Assembly (NCBI GenBank): GCA_030263665.1
Contig: SZPK01000008.1
Location: 329,531 to 393,530 of the forward strand
DNA length: 64,000 nucleotides
From: Villigracilis sp024434165
GTDB taxonomy: Bacteria; Chloroflexota; Anaerolineae; Anaerolineales; Villigracilaceae
Direction: 5' to 3'
Below are positions 49,377 through 57,302 of this stretch, piece after piece (the stretch's first letter is position 1; each line of letters starts with the position of its first letter). The notes beneath the pieces were generated by a model. The model did no database searches. It was not told where the DNA came from and saw only the letters and a program-made list of their open reading frames with translations. The translations under genes were made by a program, and so were the position numbers.

Positions 49377-49850
49377 CTACGGCTTATACGGCTCCTGATA
49401 CCAGTTGAAATCCCAGAAATTGTACGGCATGGAGTTCAACTTCCATGCGCCGTTTTGCTTCACCAGCAGGGCGCGGTCGGCGTTCCCATAGCGGCTGGAG
49501 AAGGGGTCGGTCTGGGAATAATAGACGGTCAGCGAAACGATCGCTTCCGTGTCATGGATTTCCACCGAGCCAATCTCCAGCCCCACGTCGCCGGGGTTGA
49601 CCATGCCGTTGAAAAACGAACGGCGGAACTCCTCATAGGTGGGCTTGTGTTCCAGGTCGGCAAGATAACCGTACGCCTTTTGAAAATCCTTGTTCAACAC
49701 GGCCAGCACGTAGTTATGCACCACACCATCGGGGGTCGTGTCGGCGACATAATCGCGCTGCTCCTGCCGCGTGAAGAACAACCCCAGCGCGAGCAGGATG
49801 AGCGCGCCGATGCCGATCAATATGCCTGTCAAAAAACGGTCTTGTTTCAT
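49377..49850 (-). CDS. Membrane-anchored NTF2-like protein
   Basis: A 157-residue protein with one N-terminal helix (FLTGILIGIGALILLALGLFF) and an outside domain. The domain starts DTTPDGVVHNYVLAVLNKDFQKAYGYLADLE and ends with DRALLVKQNGAWKLNSMPYNFWDFNW, the cone-like SnoaL/NTF2 pattern of lipoprotein and membrane-anchored DUF4878-like proteins. The role is unknown. GGAGGTGA precedes ATG 49850. It is upstream of the DUF5671-type gene on the same strand, with a repeat between. Confidence 0.7.
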   Translation of the reverse strand: MKQDRFLTGILIGIGALILLALGLFFTRQEQRDYVADTTPDGVVHNYVLAVLNKDFQKAYGYLADLEHKPTYEEFRRSFFNGMVNPGDVGLEIGSVEIHDTEAIVSLTVYYSQTDPFSSRYGNADRALLVKQNGAWKLNSMPYNFWDFNWYQEPYKP

Positions 49851-50001
49851 GGAAATCACCTCCGGTTGTCCGGTTTAACTTTACTCCAAATCCGCTCAAT
49901 TCTCTACGTGCTTTTCACCGCACGTGTTGCCATGACGCCATACAGCACCCGCAAAGAAAACGGTATACTTGCCCCAATCTTTCCAGAAAAGGAGAACCTC
50001 C

Positions 50002-51804
50002 ATGACCGCATCCGCACCCCGCTGGGACCTGACCAACGTCTATCCCGCCCTCGATTCAAAGCAATTCAAAAACGCCGTCAAAAAGTACAAGTCCATGCTG
50101 GACGATTTCGACGCCTACTTCAGGAAGATCGCCAAAGCCGGCAGCAAGACCGATCCGAAGAAACTCGGCAAAATCCTGGGTGAATCCGTGGACCGCTTCA
50201 ACGCCCTCCTCGAACTCTCCGGCACCCTCGAACCGTACATCTACTCGTTCGTCTCCACCGACTCGCGGAACAAGGAAGCCATGCGCGCCCTCTCGGAGTT
50301 CGAGCAGATGAGCGTGCAGGCAAACGTGCTGCAAACCAGGTTCACCGCGTGGGCGGGCAAACTCGGCAAGCCCGCCATCAAGAAGGCGGTCAAGACCAAC
50401 GCTTCGGCAAAGGCGCATGAGTTCATCCTGCTCGAGGCGGCGGAACAATCCAAATACCTGATGAGCGAAGCCGAGGAAATGCTCGCCGCAGAACTGACCC
50501 TGAGCGGCGGCAACGCCTTCGGCAAACTGCAAGGGACGGTGACCTCGCAGATGACCGTGGACTTCGAACTCGACGGCAAAGTCCAGAAGATGCCCATGCC
50601 CGCGCTCATCAACCTGCGCTCGCATCCCGATGAATCCGTCCGCCGCCGCGCCTACGAAGCGGAGAACCAGGCTTGGGAAGGCGCGAAGGAAACGCTTGCG
50701 GCTTGCTTGAACGGGGTCAAGGGTGAGGCGCTCACCCTCAACAAAAAGCGCGGCCGCGAAGACGCCCTCCACGCCTCGATTGACGCCGCCCGCATGGACC
50801 GCGAGACCCTTAACGCCATGCTCGGCGCGATGAAGGATTCCTTCCCGATGTTTCGCCGCTATTTCAGGCACAAGGCGAAACTGCTCGGCAAGGAGAAACT
50901 CGCCTGGTGGGACCTCTTTGCCCCGATGGGTAAAACCGATAAAGTCTATTCCTGGGGTGAAGCGCGTGATTTCATCGTGGAAAACTTCAACAAGTTCTCG
51001 CCCGACCTCGGCGGGTTCGCCAAACGCGCCTTCGATAAAAACTGGATTGATGGCGAACAGCGCGAAGGCAAACGCGGCGGCGCGTTCTGTATGGGCGTTG
51101 CCGCGGTGAGGGAAAGCCGCATCCTCAGCAACTACGACGGTTCATTCGACCAGGTCAGCACGCTGGCGCATGAACTGGGTCACGCTTTCCACAACGAATG
51201 CGCCTACGCGGCGGGCAAAACCCAGCTTCAGCAGAGCACCCCGATGACCCTTGCCGAGACCGCCTCCATCATGTGCGAGACCATCGTCACCGAAGCCGCG
51301 CTGGCGCAGACGAACGACCCGCAGGAAGTGCTCGCCATCCTCGAAGCGCAGATGAACAACGCCTCGCAGGTCGTCGTGGACATCTACTCGCGCTACCTGT
51401 TCGAGAAGGAGGTCTTCGAACGCCGCGCCAAAGCCGAACTTTCCTCCGACGAGATCAACGACATCATGGAGCGCGCGCAGAAAGCCACCTACGGCGACGG
51501 GCTGGATGAGCGCTACCTGCAAAAGTTCATGTGGACGTGGAAGCCCCACTATTACTCCAGCGGTTTCTCGTTCTACAACTATCCCTACGCCTTCGGCTTG
51601 CTCTTTGCCACCGGCTTGTATGCCATCTACCAGAAGCGCGGCGCGGACTTCGTGCCCGATTACAGGAATCTGCTCGCCTCCACCGGCGAAGCGCCCGCCG
51701 CGGAACTCGCCGAACGTTTCGGCATCAACATCCGCACCAAAAAGTTCTGGGCAGACAGCCTCGCCATCATCGGCAGGCGCGTGGACCGATACTGCCAGTT
51801 GTAG
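50002..51804 (+). CDS. pepF: M3-family oligoendopeptidase F
   Basis: Cytoplasmic zinc metallopeptidase of 600 residues that degrades short peptides. The start PRWDLTNVYPALDS is typical of PepF. The zinc motif HELGHAFH lies near residue 393, with the third ligand Glu in MTLAETASIMCE about 25 residues further. The C-terminus has the family's YSSGFSFYNYPYAFGLLFATGLY motif. GGAG precedes ATG 50002, and TATACT at 49964-49969 may be its -10 box. It is followed by an inverted repeat and the rhodanese gene. Confidence 0.97.
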   Translation: MTASAPRWDLTNVYPALDSKQFKNAVKKYKSMLDDFDAYFRKIAKAGSKTDPKKLGKILGESVDRFNALLELSGTLEPYIYSFVSTDSRNKEAMRALSEFEQMSVQANVLQTRFTAWAGKLGKPAIKKAVKTNASAKAHEFILLEAAEQSKYLMSEAEEMLAAELTLSGGNAFGKLQGTVTSQMTVDFELDGKVQKMPMPALINLRSHPDESVRRRAYEAENQAWEGAKETLAACLNGVKGEALTLNKKRGREDALHASIDAARMDRETLNAMLGAMKDSFPMFRRYFRHKAKLLGKEKLAWWDLFAPMGKTDKVYSWGEARDFIVENFNKFSPDLGGFAKRAFDKNWIDGEQREGKRGGAFCMGVAAVRESRILSNYDGSFDQVSTLAHELGHAFHNECAYAAGKTQLQQSTPMTLAETASIMCETIVTEAALAQTNDPQEVLAILEAQMNNASQVVVDIYSRYLFEKEVFERRAKAELSSDEINDIMERAQKATYGDGLDERYLQKFMWTWKPHYYSSGFSFYNYPYAFGLLFATGLYAIYQKRGADFVPDYRNLLASTGEAPAAELAERFGINIRTKKFWADSLAIIGRRVDRYCQL

Positions 51805-51811
51805 AAGACGA

Positions 51812-51853
51812 CAGATGGAAGACGGCGGACGACGGTCTGCCGTCTTCCATCCA
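51812..51853. repeat. Inverted repeat GATGGAAGACGGC after pepF
   Basis: GATGGAAGACGGC and GCCGTCTTCCATC are perfect 13-bp arms with a 16-bp loop that itself has GACGACGGTC. It may end pepF transcription partially or belong to a repeat family. Confidence 0.75.
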
Positions 51854-51864
51854 AGGAGTGTGTG

Positions 51865-52326
51865 ATGAAACAACGAAACATTCTTATCGGCGCGGCACTC
51901 CTGCTGGGCATCGCGCTTGCATGCAACTTCGCCGCGCCGCAGGCTGAACCGGCTGCGATTCAGCCGCTCCCCGGTAACAGCAGCATCCCGCAGACCGAAG
52001 ACCAGGTCCCGCGCATCACCGTCAGCGATGCAAAAGCCGCACTGGACTCGGGTCAAGCCATTCTCGTTGACGTGAGAAGCGCGGAATCGTACGCCAGCCG
52101 TCATGCGGCGGGCGCCGTTTCCATTCCGCTGGCAAACTTCGAAAACAACATCGGCAGTCTCTCGCTCGAAAAAGACCAGTGGATCATTACCTACTGCACC
52201 TGACCGAACGAACACACGAGCGCCCGTGCGGCGTTCCTCCTGCTGCAAAACGGATACGAAAAAGCGGAAGCTCTGCTCGGCGGCTTGGAAGCCTGGATCA
52301 ACGCAGGGTATCCCGTTGAACCGTAA
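51865..52326 (+). CDS. Rhodanese-domain lipoprotein with in-frame TGA, probable selenoprotein
   Basis: The reading frame runs from ATG 51865 (AAGGAG 6 nt upstream) through a TGA at 52201-52203 to TAA at 52324-52326: 153 residues with one recoded codon. The N-terminus is a lipoprotein signal (lipobox IALAC, Cys20). The rhodanese domain starts near residue 50; ILVDVRSAESYASRHAAGAVSIP and, after the TGA, ARAAFLLLQNGY...LLGGLEAWINAGYP are classic. The loop reads YCT-[TGA]-PNEHTSARAA. Aligned with C-X5-S of GlpE-type rhodaneses, the TGA at codon 113 falls exactly on the catalytic Cys, so selenocysteine is the likely residue. A hairpin starts 2 nt after the TGA. The alternative is a nonsense mutation that leaves a truncated, inactive protein. 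Confidence 0.75.
52201..52236 (+). promoter_or_regulatory. Candidate bacterial SECIS element
   Basis: Directly after TGA, GAAC (52206-52209) pairs with GTTC (52233-52236), and CACACG (52213-52218) pairs with CGTGCG (52225-52230) apart from one mismatch, leaving the 6-nt loop AGCGCC 15-20 nt past the TGA. Size and distance fit bacterial SECIS hairpins. The loop sequence is not diagnostic. Confidence 0.5.
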
Positions 52327-52370
52327 CGCAAAATTTATTTTGCGCCGCTTGCAGTGACAGAATAATCTCA

Positions 52371-52688
52371 ATGACAAAAACGCCTCGAGTCACCCCCTGG
52401 GCTGGTTCCACACCCCCGACCGAATCCACCCTTCGACAGTTGATGACGAACGAAGGCCTCGACCCCTATTCCTGGTCGAACGGACCCGGCGATGTTTACT
52501 CCGCGCATTCGCACAGTTACGACAAGGTAATTTATGTCGTGCAGGGCAGCATCACCTTTGGACTGCCTGAATTGAATCAATCGCTGACCTTGAAAGCAGG
52601 CGACAGATTGGATTTACCTGCCGGGGTTGTGCACAACGCCAAGGTGGGAAGCGAAGGGGTGGTGTGTTTGGAAGGGCATAAACGATAA
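52371..52688 (+). CDS. Cupin-domain protein
   Basis: A 105-residue single cupin. The metal-binding motif 1 is seen as AHSHSYDKVIYVVQGSITFG (two His and a later Glu-like position taken by Lys/Val), and motif 2 as AGDRLDLPAGVVHNAKVG with its His. Such small proteins act as enzymes or as sugar- or metal-sensing proteins; the role here is unknown. It follows the rhodanese gene by 44 bp with a weak ribosome-binding site. Confidence 0.85.
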   Translation: MTKTPRVTPWAGSTPPTESTLRQLMTNEGLDPYSWSNGPGDVYSAHSHSYDKVIYVVQGSITFGLPELNQSLTLKAGDRLDLPAGVVHNAKVGSEGVVCLEGHKR

Positions 52689-52732
52689 TGTCATTGCGAG
52701 AGCGGAAAAACACCGCTCTCGCAATGACATTT
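52689..52732. repeat. GTCATTGCGAGAGCGG perfect palindrome (short form, copy 4)
   Basis: AATGTCATTGCGAGAGCGG and CCGCTCTCGCAATGACATT are perfect arms around AAAAACA. It lies between the stop codons of the cupin and gcdH genes and can act as a terminator in both directions. Confidence 0.85.
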
Positions 52733-52735
52733 ATT

Positions 52736-53998
52736 TTACGAAAACGCCTGAATCCCCGTCTGCGCCCGACCCAGAATCAGCGCATGAATGTCGTGTGTCC
52801 CTTCGTAGGTGTTGACCGCCTCCAAGTTCATCACATGGCGGATGACGTGATACTCATCCGAGACGCCGTTGCCGCCGTGCATATCGCGGGCGTGACGCGC
52901 AATTTCCAGCGCCTTGCCGCATGAATTGCGCTTGACGAGCGAGATCATTTCCGGGGTGGCTTTGTCTTCGTCAATCAAACGCCCCACGCGCAAAACGCTC
53001 TGCAAGCCGATCGTGATTTCGGTCATCATGTTCGCCAGTTTCAATTGAATCAACTGGTTCGCCGCCAGCGGACGCCCAAACTGCGGACGGTCGAGTGTGT
53101 ATTGACGAGCCGCGTGCCAGCAGAACTCCGCCGCGCCGAGCGCGCCCCATGCGATTCCATAACGCGCCTTGTTCAAGCACCCGAACGGACCTTTCAAGCC
53201 TTTGACCTCCGGGAAGATGTTTTCTTCGGGAACAAAGACCTCATCCATCACGATCTCGCCGGTGGAACTGGCGCGCAGGCTGAACTTGCCTTCGATCTTC
53301 GGCGCGGAGAGTCCCTTCATCCCTTTTTCCAAAATGAACCCGCGAATCTCACCCTCGCTCCTTTCGCCGTCATTTTCATATTTGCTCCTTCCGCCGTCCC
53401 CGGCGGAAGATTCGGCGGCTGGGACGCCGCCTTGAGCAGGGATGAGTTTTGCCCAGACGATGAACACATCCGCGATGGGCGAGTTGGTGATCCACATCTT
53501 GCTGCCGTGCAGGATGTAGCCGCCGTCCACTTTTTTGGCGCGGGTTTCCATGCTGGCAGGGTCGCTGCCGTGGTTCGGCTCAGTCAAGCCAAAACAACCG
53601 ATTAACTCCCCGCTGGCGAGTTTGGGCAGGTATTTTTTGCGCTGTTCCTCCGTGCCGTAGGTGTAAATCGGGTACATCACCAGTGAACTTTGCACGCTCA
53701 TCGCGGAACGGTAGCCGCTGTCCACGCGCTCGACTTCGCGGGCGATGAGTCCATAGGCGACGTGGTTCAAGCCTGCGCCGCCATATTCTTCCGGGATGGT
53801 CGAGCCGAGGAAGCCCATCGCGCCCATTTCGGTCATGATCTCGCGGTGAAAGATTTCCTGCCGGTTCGCTTCAAGGATGCGCGGCATGAGTTTATCCTGG
53901 CAGTAGCGGCGCGCCGTATCGCGGATCATGCGTTCTTCGTCGGTCAATTGGTCGTTGAACAGAAGAGGGTCGTCCCATTTGAAGGTTGGTTTCGTCAT
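52736..53998 (-). CDS. gcdH: Glutaryl-CoA dehydrogenase-type acyl-CoA dehydrogenase
   Basis: FAD enzyme of 420 residues. The start FKWDDPLLFNDQLTDEERMIRDTARRYCQDKLMPRI and the end VNTYEGTHDIHALILGRAQTGIQAF, with the catalytic Glu in TYEGT, are those of glutaryl-CoA dehydrogenases, which convert glutaryl-CoA to crotonyl-CoA in lysine/tryptophan and benzoyl-CoA breakdown. LTEPNHGSDPASM and WITNSPIADVFIVWAK mark the FAD-binding region. About 30 extra residues (about 184-211: IPAQGGVPAAESSAGDGG...) sit right after this segment and derive from a palindromic repeat. GAGG lies 6 nt before the ATG. Crotonyl-CoA could be used by the hydratase encoded at 29.8 kb. Confidence 0.92.
   Translation of the reverse strand: MTKPTFKWDDPLLFNDQLTDEERMIRDTARRYCQDKLMPRILEANRQEIFHREIMTEMGAMGFLGSTIPEEYGGAGLNHVAYGLIAREVERVDSGYRSAMSVQSSLVMYPIYTYGTEEQRKKYLPKLASGELIGCFGLTEPNHGSDPASMETRAKKVDGGYILHGSKMWITNSPIADVFIVWAKLIPAQGGVPAAESSAGDGGRSKYENDGERSEGEIRGFILEKGMKGLSAPKIEGKFSLRASSTGEIVMDEVFVPEENIFPEVKGLKGPFGCLNKARYGIAWGALGAAEFCWHAARQYTLDRPQFGRPLAANQLIQLKLANMMTEITIGLQSVLRVGRLIDEDKATPEMISLVKRNSCGKALEIARHARDMHGGNGVSDEYHVIRHVMNLEAVNTYEGTHDIHALILGRAQTGIQAFS
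53391..53431. repeat. CCGCCGTCCCCGGCGG-type repeat inside gcdH
   Basis: CCGCCGTCCCCGGCGG on the left and CGGCGGCTGGGACGCCGCC on the right form nested palindromes. The same blocks (CCGCCGTCCTCGGCGGCGGG and GACGCCGCC) make up the centre of the element that interrupts fic at 58794-58893. Confidence 0.65.
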
Positions 53999-54120
53999 GA
54001 GTGCCTCGTGGAATTAGTAATAGTGAATAGGTTACAAGGTGATTGTATCAAAAGCTAAAGGGAGAAAAGGTTTCAGAAAACGGGAGCAGGGATCGGCTAA
54101 GAAAGAAGCGAATAAAAAAA

Positions 54121-54215
54121 TAGTGGACTCGCCTTTCGACAGGTCCACTATTCTCCATTATCTATTCACTATTCTCTATTTACTATTTACTATTTACTAT
54201 TCACTATTCACTATC
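54121..54215. repeat. TAGTGGAC hairpin and TTACTATTCACT short tandem repeats
   Basis: TAGTGGAC and GTCCACTA (54121-54148) are 8-bp arms. They are followed by about eight degenerate 7-11-bp units such as TATTCACTATTC and TATTTACTATTTAC up to the stop codon of gdhA. The 54000-54120 stretch shows no gene. Confidence 0.65.
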
Positions 54216-55514
54216 TTACGCCGCACCCGTCAACCAGCCGCGCAGTTCCATCGCTTTCACCACGCGGTCAATGGCAACCATGTACGCCGCGTCGCGCATG
54301 TAAACCTTTTCTTTTTCACTGCGTTCAAGCACGGCATGGAAGGCGGAGGTCATCTTCTGGTCGAGGCGCTGGAGGACCTCATCCTTGCTCCAGTAGAAGT
54401 TCATGTCGTTCTGCACCTGCTCGAAGTACGAGGTGGTCACGCCGCCCGCGTTGCAGAGGAAGTCGGGGATGTTGAAGACCTTGTTCTTCTTGAAGACTTC
54501 GTCGGCTTCGGGCGTGGTGGGACCGTTCGCGCCTTCTGCGACGATCTTCACGCTCTTGGAAACTTTGTTGACCGTCTCGGCGTTGATCTGCCCTTCGAGC
54601 GCGGCAGGGATGAGAACGTCGGCTTCGAACTCGATCCACTTGTCGCCGTCGCTCACTTCATAGCCGGAGTCCATCGCTTTCTTCTTGTCAATGGTTCCGT
54701 ACTCGTCCACGATGGAAAGCAGGAAGCGCGGGTCAATGCCGCCTTTTTTGCTGTAAGTGTACGCCTTCTTGTCGTGCCGGTCATAGCAGGAGACGCACGC
54801 CACCGTGCCGCCGAGCATTTCCACGAATCCGACCGCTGCATATTGCGAGACGTTGCCGAAGCCCTGCAGCGCCGCAACGGATTTCTTCGAGTCCATGCCG
54901 AGGTGATTCATCGCTTCGCGCACGGTGTAGATGACGCCAAAGCCGGTGGCTTCGGTGCGCCCGAGCGAACCGCCGCCGCCGACCGGCTTGCCGGTGAACA
55001 CGCCCGGGGTGTATTGACCGACCAGGCGCGAATATTCGTCCATCATCCAGCCCATCATTTGCGGGGTGGTGCCGACATCGGGCGCAGGCACATCGTTGCG
55101 CGGACCGATGTTCTTCCACATGGCGCGCACCCAGCCGCGGCACAGTTCCTCTTTTTCGCGCACCGAAAGTGTGGATGGGTCCACGACGATGCCGCCTTTG
55201 CCGCCGCCGAGCGGGATGTCTGCCACGGCGCATTTCCAGGTCATCCACGTGGCGAGCGCACGCACGGTGTCGAGCGTCTCCGCCGGGTGGAAACGAATGC
55301 CGCCCTTGTTGGGTCCGCGCGCATCATTGTGCTGCACGCGGAAGCCTTGAAAGACCTTCAGCGAACCATCGTCCATGCGCACAGGGATGCGGAAGGAATA
55401 TTCGCGCATGGGCCAGCGAAGCACTTCCGCCACACCGGAATCGAGTTTGAGCATTTTGGCTACACCATCGAACTGTTTTTGTGCCATTTCAAATGCATTG
55501 ATTGGTCCTGACAT
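54216..55514 (-). CDS. gdhA: Glutamate dehydrogenase (Glu/Leu/Phe/Val dehydrogenase family)
   Basis: A 432-residue oxidative deaminase linking glutamate and 2-oxoglutarate. The substrate-binding region has VQHNDARGPNKGGIRFHP with the catalytic Lys in CAVADIPLGGGKGGIVVDP, and PAPDVGTTPQMMGWMMDEYS. The Rossmann segment is VAALQGFGNVSQYAA. C-terminal VAEGANGPTTPEADEVF and NAGGVTTSYFEQVQN complete the fold. AGGAG lies 6 nt before the ATG. It has its own promoter with twin upstream repeats and a leader hairpin. Confidence 0.96.
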   Translation of the reverse strand: MSGPINAFEMAQKQFDGVAKMLKLDSGVAEVLRWPMREYSFRIPVRMDDGSLKVFQGFRVQHNDARGPNKGGIRFHPAETLDTVRALATWMTWKCAVADIPLGGGKGGIVVDPSTLSVREKEELCRGWVRAMWKNIGPRNDVPAPDVGTTPQMMGWMMDEYSRLVGQYTPGVFTGKPVGGGGSLGRTEATGFGVIYTVREAMNHLGMDSKKSVAALQGFGNVSQYAAVGFVEMLGGTVACVSCYDRHDKKAYTYSKKGGIDPRFLLSIVDEYGTIDKKKAMDSGYEVSDGDKWIEFEADVLIPAALEGQINAETVNKVSKSVKIVAEGANGPTTPEADEVFKKNKVFNIPDFLCNAGGVTTSYFEQVQNDMNFYWSKDEVLQRLDQKMTSAFHAVLERSEKEKVYMRDAAYMVAIDRVVKAMELRGWLTGAA

Positions 55515-55535
55515 GTTAATCTCCTGGAAGATTTG

Positions 55536-55575
55536 GAAAAAAATAAGCGGGCACCCCGGACGGGGCTGCCCGCTT
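55536..55575 (-). terminator. Terminator-like hairpin in the gdhA leader
   Basis: On the minus strand AAGCGGGCA/TGCCCGCTT with inner GCCCCGTCCGGGGT is followed by ATTTTTTT. It lies between the gdhA promoter and its ATG, so it either attenuates gdhA or only stops transcription coming from the crotonase gene upstream. Confidence 0.8.
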
Positions 55576-55639
55576 TATGCACGATTTATGTACAATTGCA
55601 GGGTCATAGGCTTATCCATTAAATCACAACTGCCCTGAA

Positions 55640-55721
55640 ACTTTACACGAGAATCAAATTGGCGTCAATATGACAAAAATCTGCTAATTTTCGGTAAAAA
55701 ATGACGGCTTTTCGGTAAAAA
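55640..55721 (-). promoter_or_regulatory. gdhA promoter with twin upstream repeats
   Basis: On the minus strand TTGACG (55668-55663), 17-bp spacer, TAAAGT (55645-55640). Upstream lie two direct repeats TTTTCGGTAAAAA (55688-55700 and 55709-55721), 21 bp apart, that is two helical turns, placed as activator or repressor sites. Confidence 0.65.
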
Positions 55722-55754
55722 CCCGCCAACTCGTGAAAGGATACGCAAACCCGC

Positions 55755-56519
55755 TCAAGGCTTTCCGCGGCGGCTGAAAAACTCATCCACACGGTGGCGG
55801 TGTTCTTCATGCCTGCCCGCCTGCTCCTGCAGGATGCCTTCCCGGTTCAGGACTTCCTCCAGATTGGGAAGGTACGCCTTGTTGAACGCTTCCTTCGCCA
55901 ACGCAAACGCCTCACGCGGACCTCGAGCCAGGTCTGCCGCCATCTGGCTGACCAGCCGCTGATAGTTGAATCCGCCCACGCGGTTGGCGATGCCCCACTC
56001 AAACGCGAGCGCGGCGGGAATTGGCTTGTTGGTATAGAAATACTCCTGCGCGCGCCCCAAGCCGATGTATTTCGGCAGGAAGAGCGAAACGCCCGAATCG
56101 GGCGCGAGCGCGATGCCGCCAAAACCGACGACAAAATACGCACTGGATTTGACGATTCGCAGGTCACACGCCAGGGCAATGCCAAACGCCGCGCCCGCGC
56201 ACGGACCATTCACCGCGGCGATGACCGGCTTGCCCATCCGCCGGATTTGCAGGATGAGCGGGTTGTAGGTCTTGTCCAAATGCTCGCGGTAGGAGATGTT
56301 CCCGCCCTGCTTCATTTCGGTCAGATCCTGTCCGGCGCTGAAGACCTTCCCCGCGCCGGTGATGACCACGCACCGCACCTGTGGGTTGTTTTCCGCTTCG
56401 GCGAGGGCTTGCTGCAATGCCTGGGTCAACTCAAAGTTGAAGGCGTTGGCGCGTTCGGGGCGGTTTAAGGTCAGGGTGAGAGAACCAGCCGTAAACGAGG
56501 AAAGAAGCGTTGTCATCAT
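55755..56519 (-). CDS. PaaG-like enoyl-CoA hydratase/isomerase
   Basis: A 254-residue crotonase-family protein. Oxyanion-hole segments FSAGQDLTEMK and GPCAGAAFGIALACDL are present, but both glutamates of true hydratases are missing; instead the loop reads ALAPDSGVSLFLPKYIGLGRAQEY, the Asp-containing pattern of PaaG-type isomerases (ring 1,2-epoxyphenylacetyl-CoA isomerase and delta3-delta2 enoyl-CoA isomerases). It therefore more likely shifts a double bond than adds water. The ATG at 56519 follows the upstream stop by 21 nt with no good ribosome-binding site, suggesting coupling. Confidence 0.85.
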   Translation of the reverse strand: MMTTLLSSFTAGSLTLTLNRPERANAFNFELTQALQQALAEAENNPQVRCVVITGAGKVFSAGQDLTEMKQGGNISYREHLDKTYNPLILQIRRMGKPVIAAVNGPCAGAAFGIALACDLRIVKSSAYFVVGFGGIALAPDSGVSLFLPKYIGLGRAQEYFYTNKPIPAALAFEWGIANRVGGFNYQRLVSQMAADLARGPREAFALAKEAFNKAYLPNLEEVLNREGILQEQAGRHEEHRHRVDEFFSRRGKP

Positions 56520-56540
56520 TAAACAAAAAGTGACAGCCAC

Positions 56541-56912
56541 CTAAAGGTGACTGTCGCCTTCGTCGTCCATCTGGTCGTCATCGCCCGAATCCGTCTCGTA
56601 TTCGACGGTTTCGCCGTCGAGATAGACCCACAGAAGCAATACCTGACCTTCCTGGGTGTCTACGTTGCGGGCGGCAAGGATGGGAGCGGTCTGTTCGAGT
56701 CCCATCTCATTGCGGTAATGCAAATGAATGGAGTTCCTGTTATGCCAGGCGTTGTAACAGCGCTGCACCAGGGCGGGTCCGTTGAACGTGCGCAGGCGCG
56801 TCAGTGCGGGAACGGAGAGTGAGGGGCTTTCGTTCAAACCCATTGCCCAGCCATCGTTGACCTGCTCAAAGATGGGGGGCGGTCCTTCAATGATCGTGAT
56901 TCTGTCGTCCAT
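56541..56912 (-). CDS. Hypothetical acidic-tailed protein
   Basis: A 123-residue soluble protein: MDDRITIIEGPPPIFEQVNDGWAMGLNES at the start, a middle LRTFNGPALVQRCYNAWHNRNSIHLHYRNEMGLEQ, a beta segment GQVLLLWVYL, and a tail of Asp/Glu. I do not recognise the family. ATG 56912 has AAAGG upstream and the start is more plausible than the in-frame ATG at 56942. It is encoded directly before the PaaG-like gene and probably in one transcript. Confidence 0.65.
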   Translation of the reverse strand: MDDRITIIEGPPPIFEQVNDGWAMGLNESPSLSVPALTRLRTFNGPALVQRCYNAWHNRNSIHLHYRNEMGLEQTAPILAARNVDTQEGQVLLLWVYLDGETVEYETDSGDDDQMDDEGDSHL

Positions 56913-56980
56913 AAGTTTACCTTTATGGTGGGAATATACCACAACTGTCCCGGGGATTCATTTCAGAAAATTATCAGAAT

Positions 56981-57076
56981 TAACCCGAGTTGCTGCCTTG
57001 GTTTCAAGAGGCTTCCCTCACCCCAAACAAGGTTATATCTTCTGGGATGACTTTCCCCTCTCCCGATGGGAGAGGG
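56981..57076. repeat. 96-bp direct repeat, copy A
   Basis: It is identical to 63905-64000 except for one base (T at 57054, C at 63978). The right part contains the palindrome CCCTCTCCCGATGGGAGAGGG. It lies in the 56913-57302 gap, where no gene is seen. Confidence 0.95.
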
Positions 57077-57138
57077 CAGGGTGAGGGCTTTGGGCGGGGA
57101 ACCTAGAAAATCTATTGGAAGGTGGCAACTTGAGTGAA

Positions 57139-57267
57139 TTATTAACTCACCCTACGCAGTACCGCGAGATGAATCTCGCCTTTGCGGAACAGCACGAATC
57201 CTCTGCGAGGACAAGTTATCACGGTACGAGTAAACTGCGTAACATCAGTTATTAACTCACCTTACGC
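57139..57267. repeat. Pair of 19-bp direct repeats upstream of the pyrE end
   Basis: TTATTAACTCACCCTACGC (57139-57157) and TTATTAACTCACCTTACGC (57249-57267) differ by one base. Between them is a small hairpin CGCGAGATGAATCTCGC. This is further repeat content of the gap before pyrE. Confidence 0.7.
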
Positions 57268-57302
57268 GAAACGCCCAAACCTTCGGGACGGTGTGTAATG
57301 CG

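Noticed and set aside
51865..52203. Simple truncated 112-residue rhodanese
   Set aside because: The frame continues with perfect rhodanese sequence beyond the TGA and the stop falls exactly on the catalytic Cys codon, so recoding is the better explanation.
54039..55511. 490-codon plus-strand frame opposite gdhA
   Set aside because: Shadow of gdhA; the minus strand has all glutamate dehydrogenase motifs.
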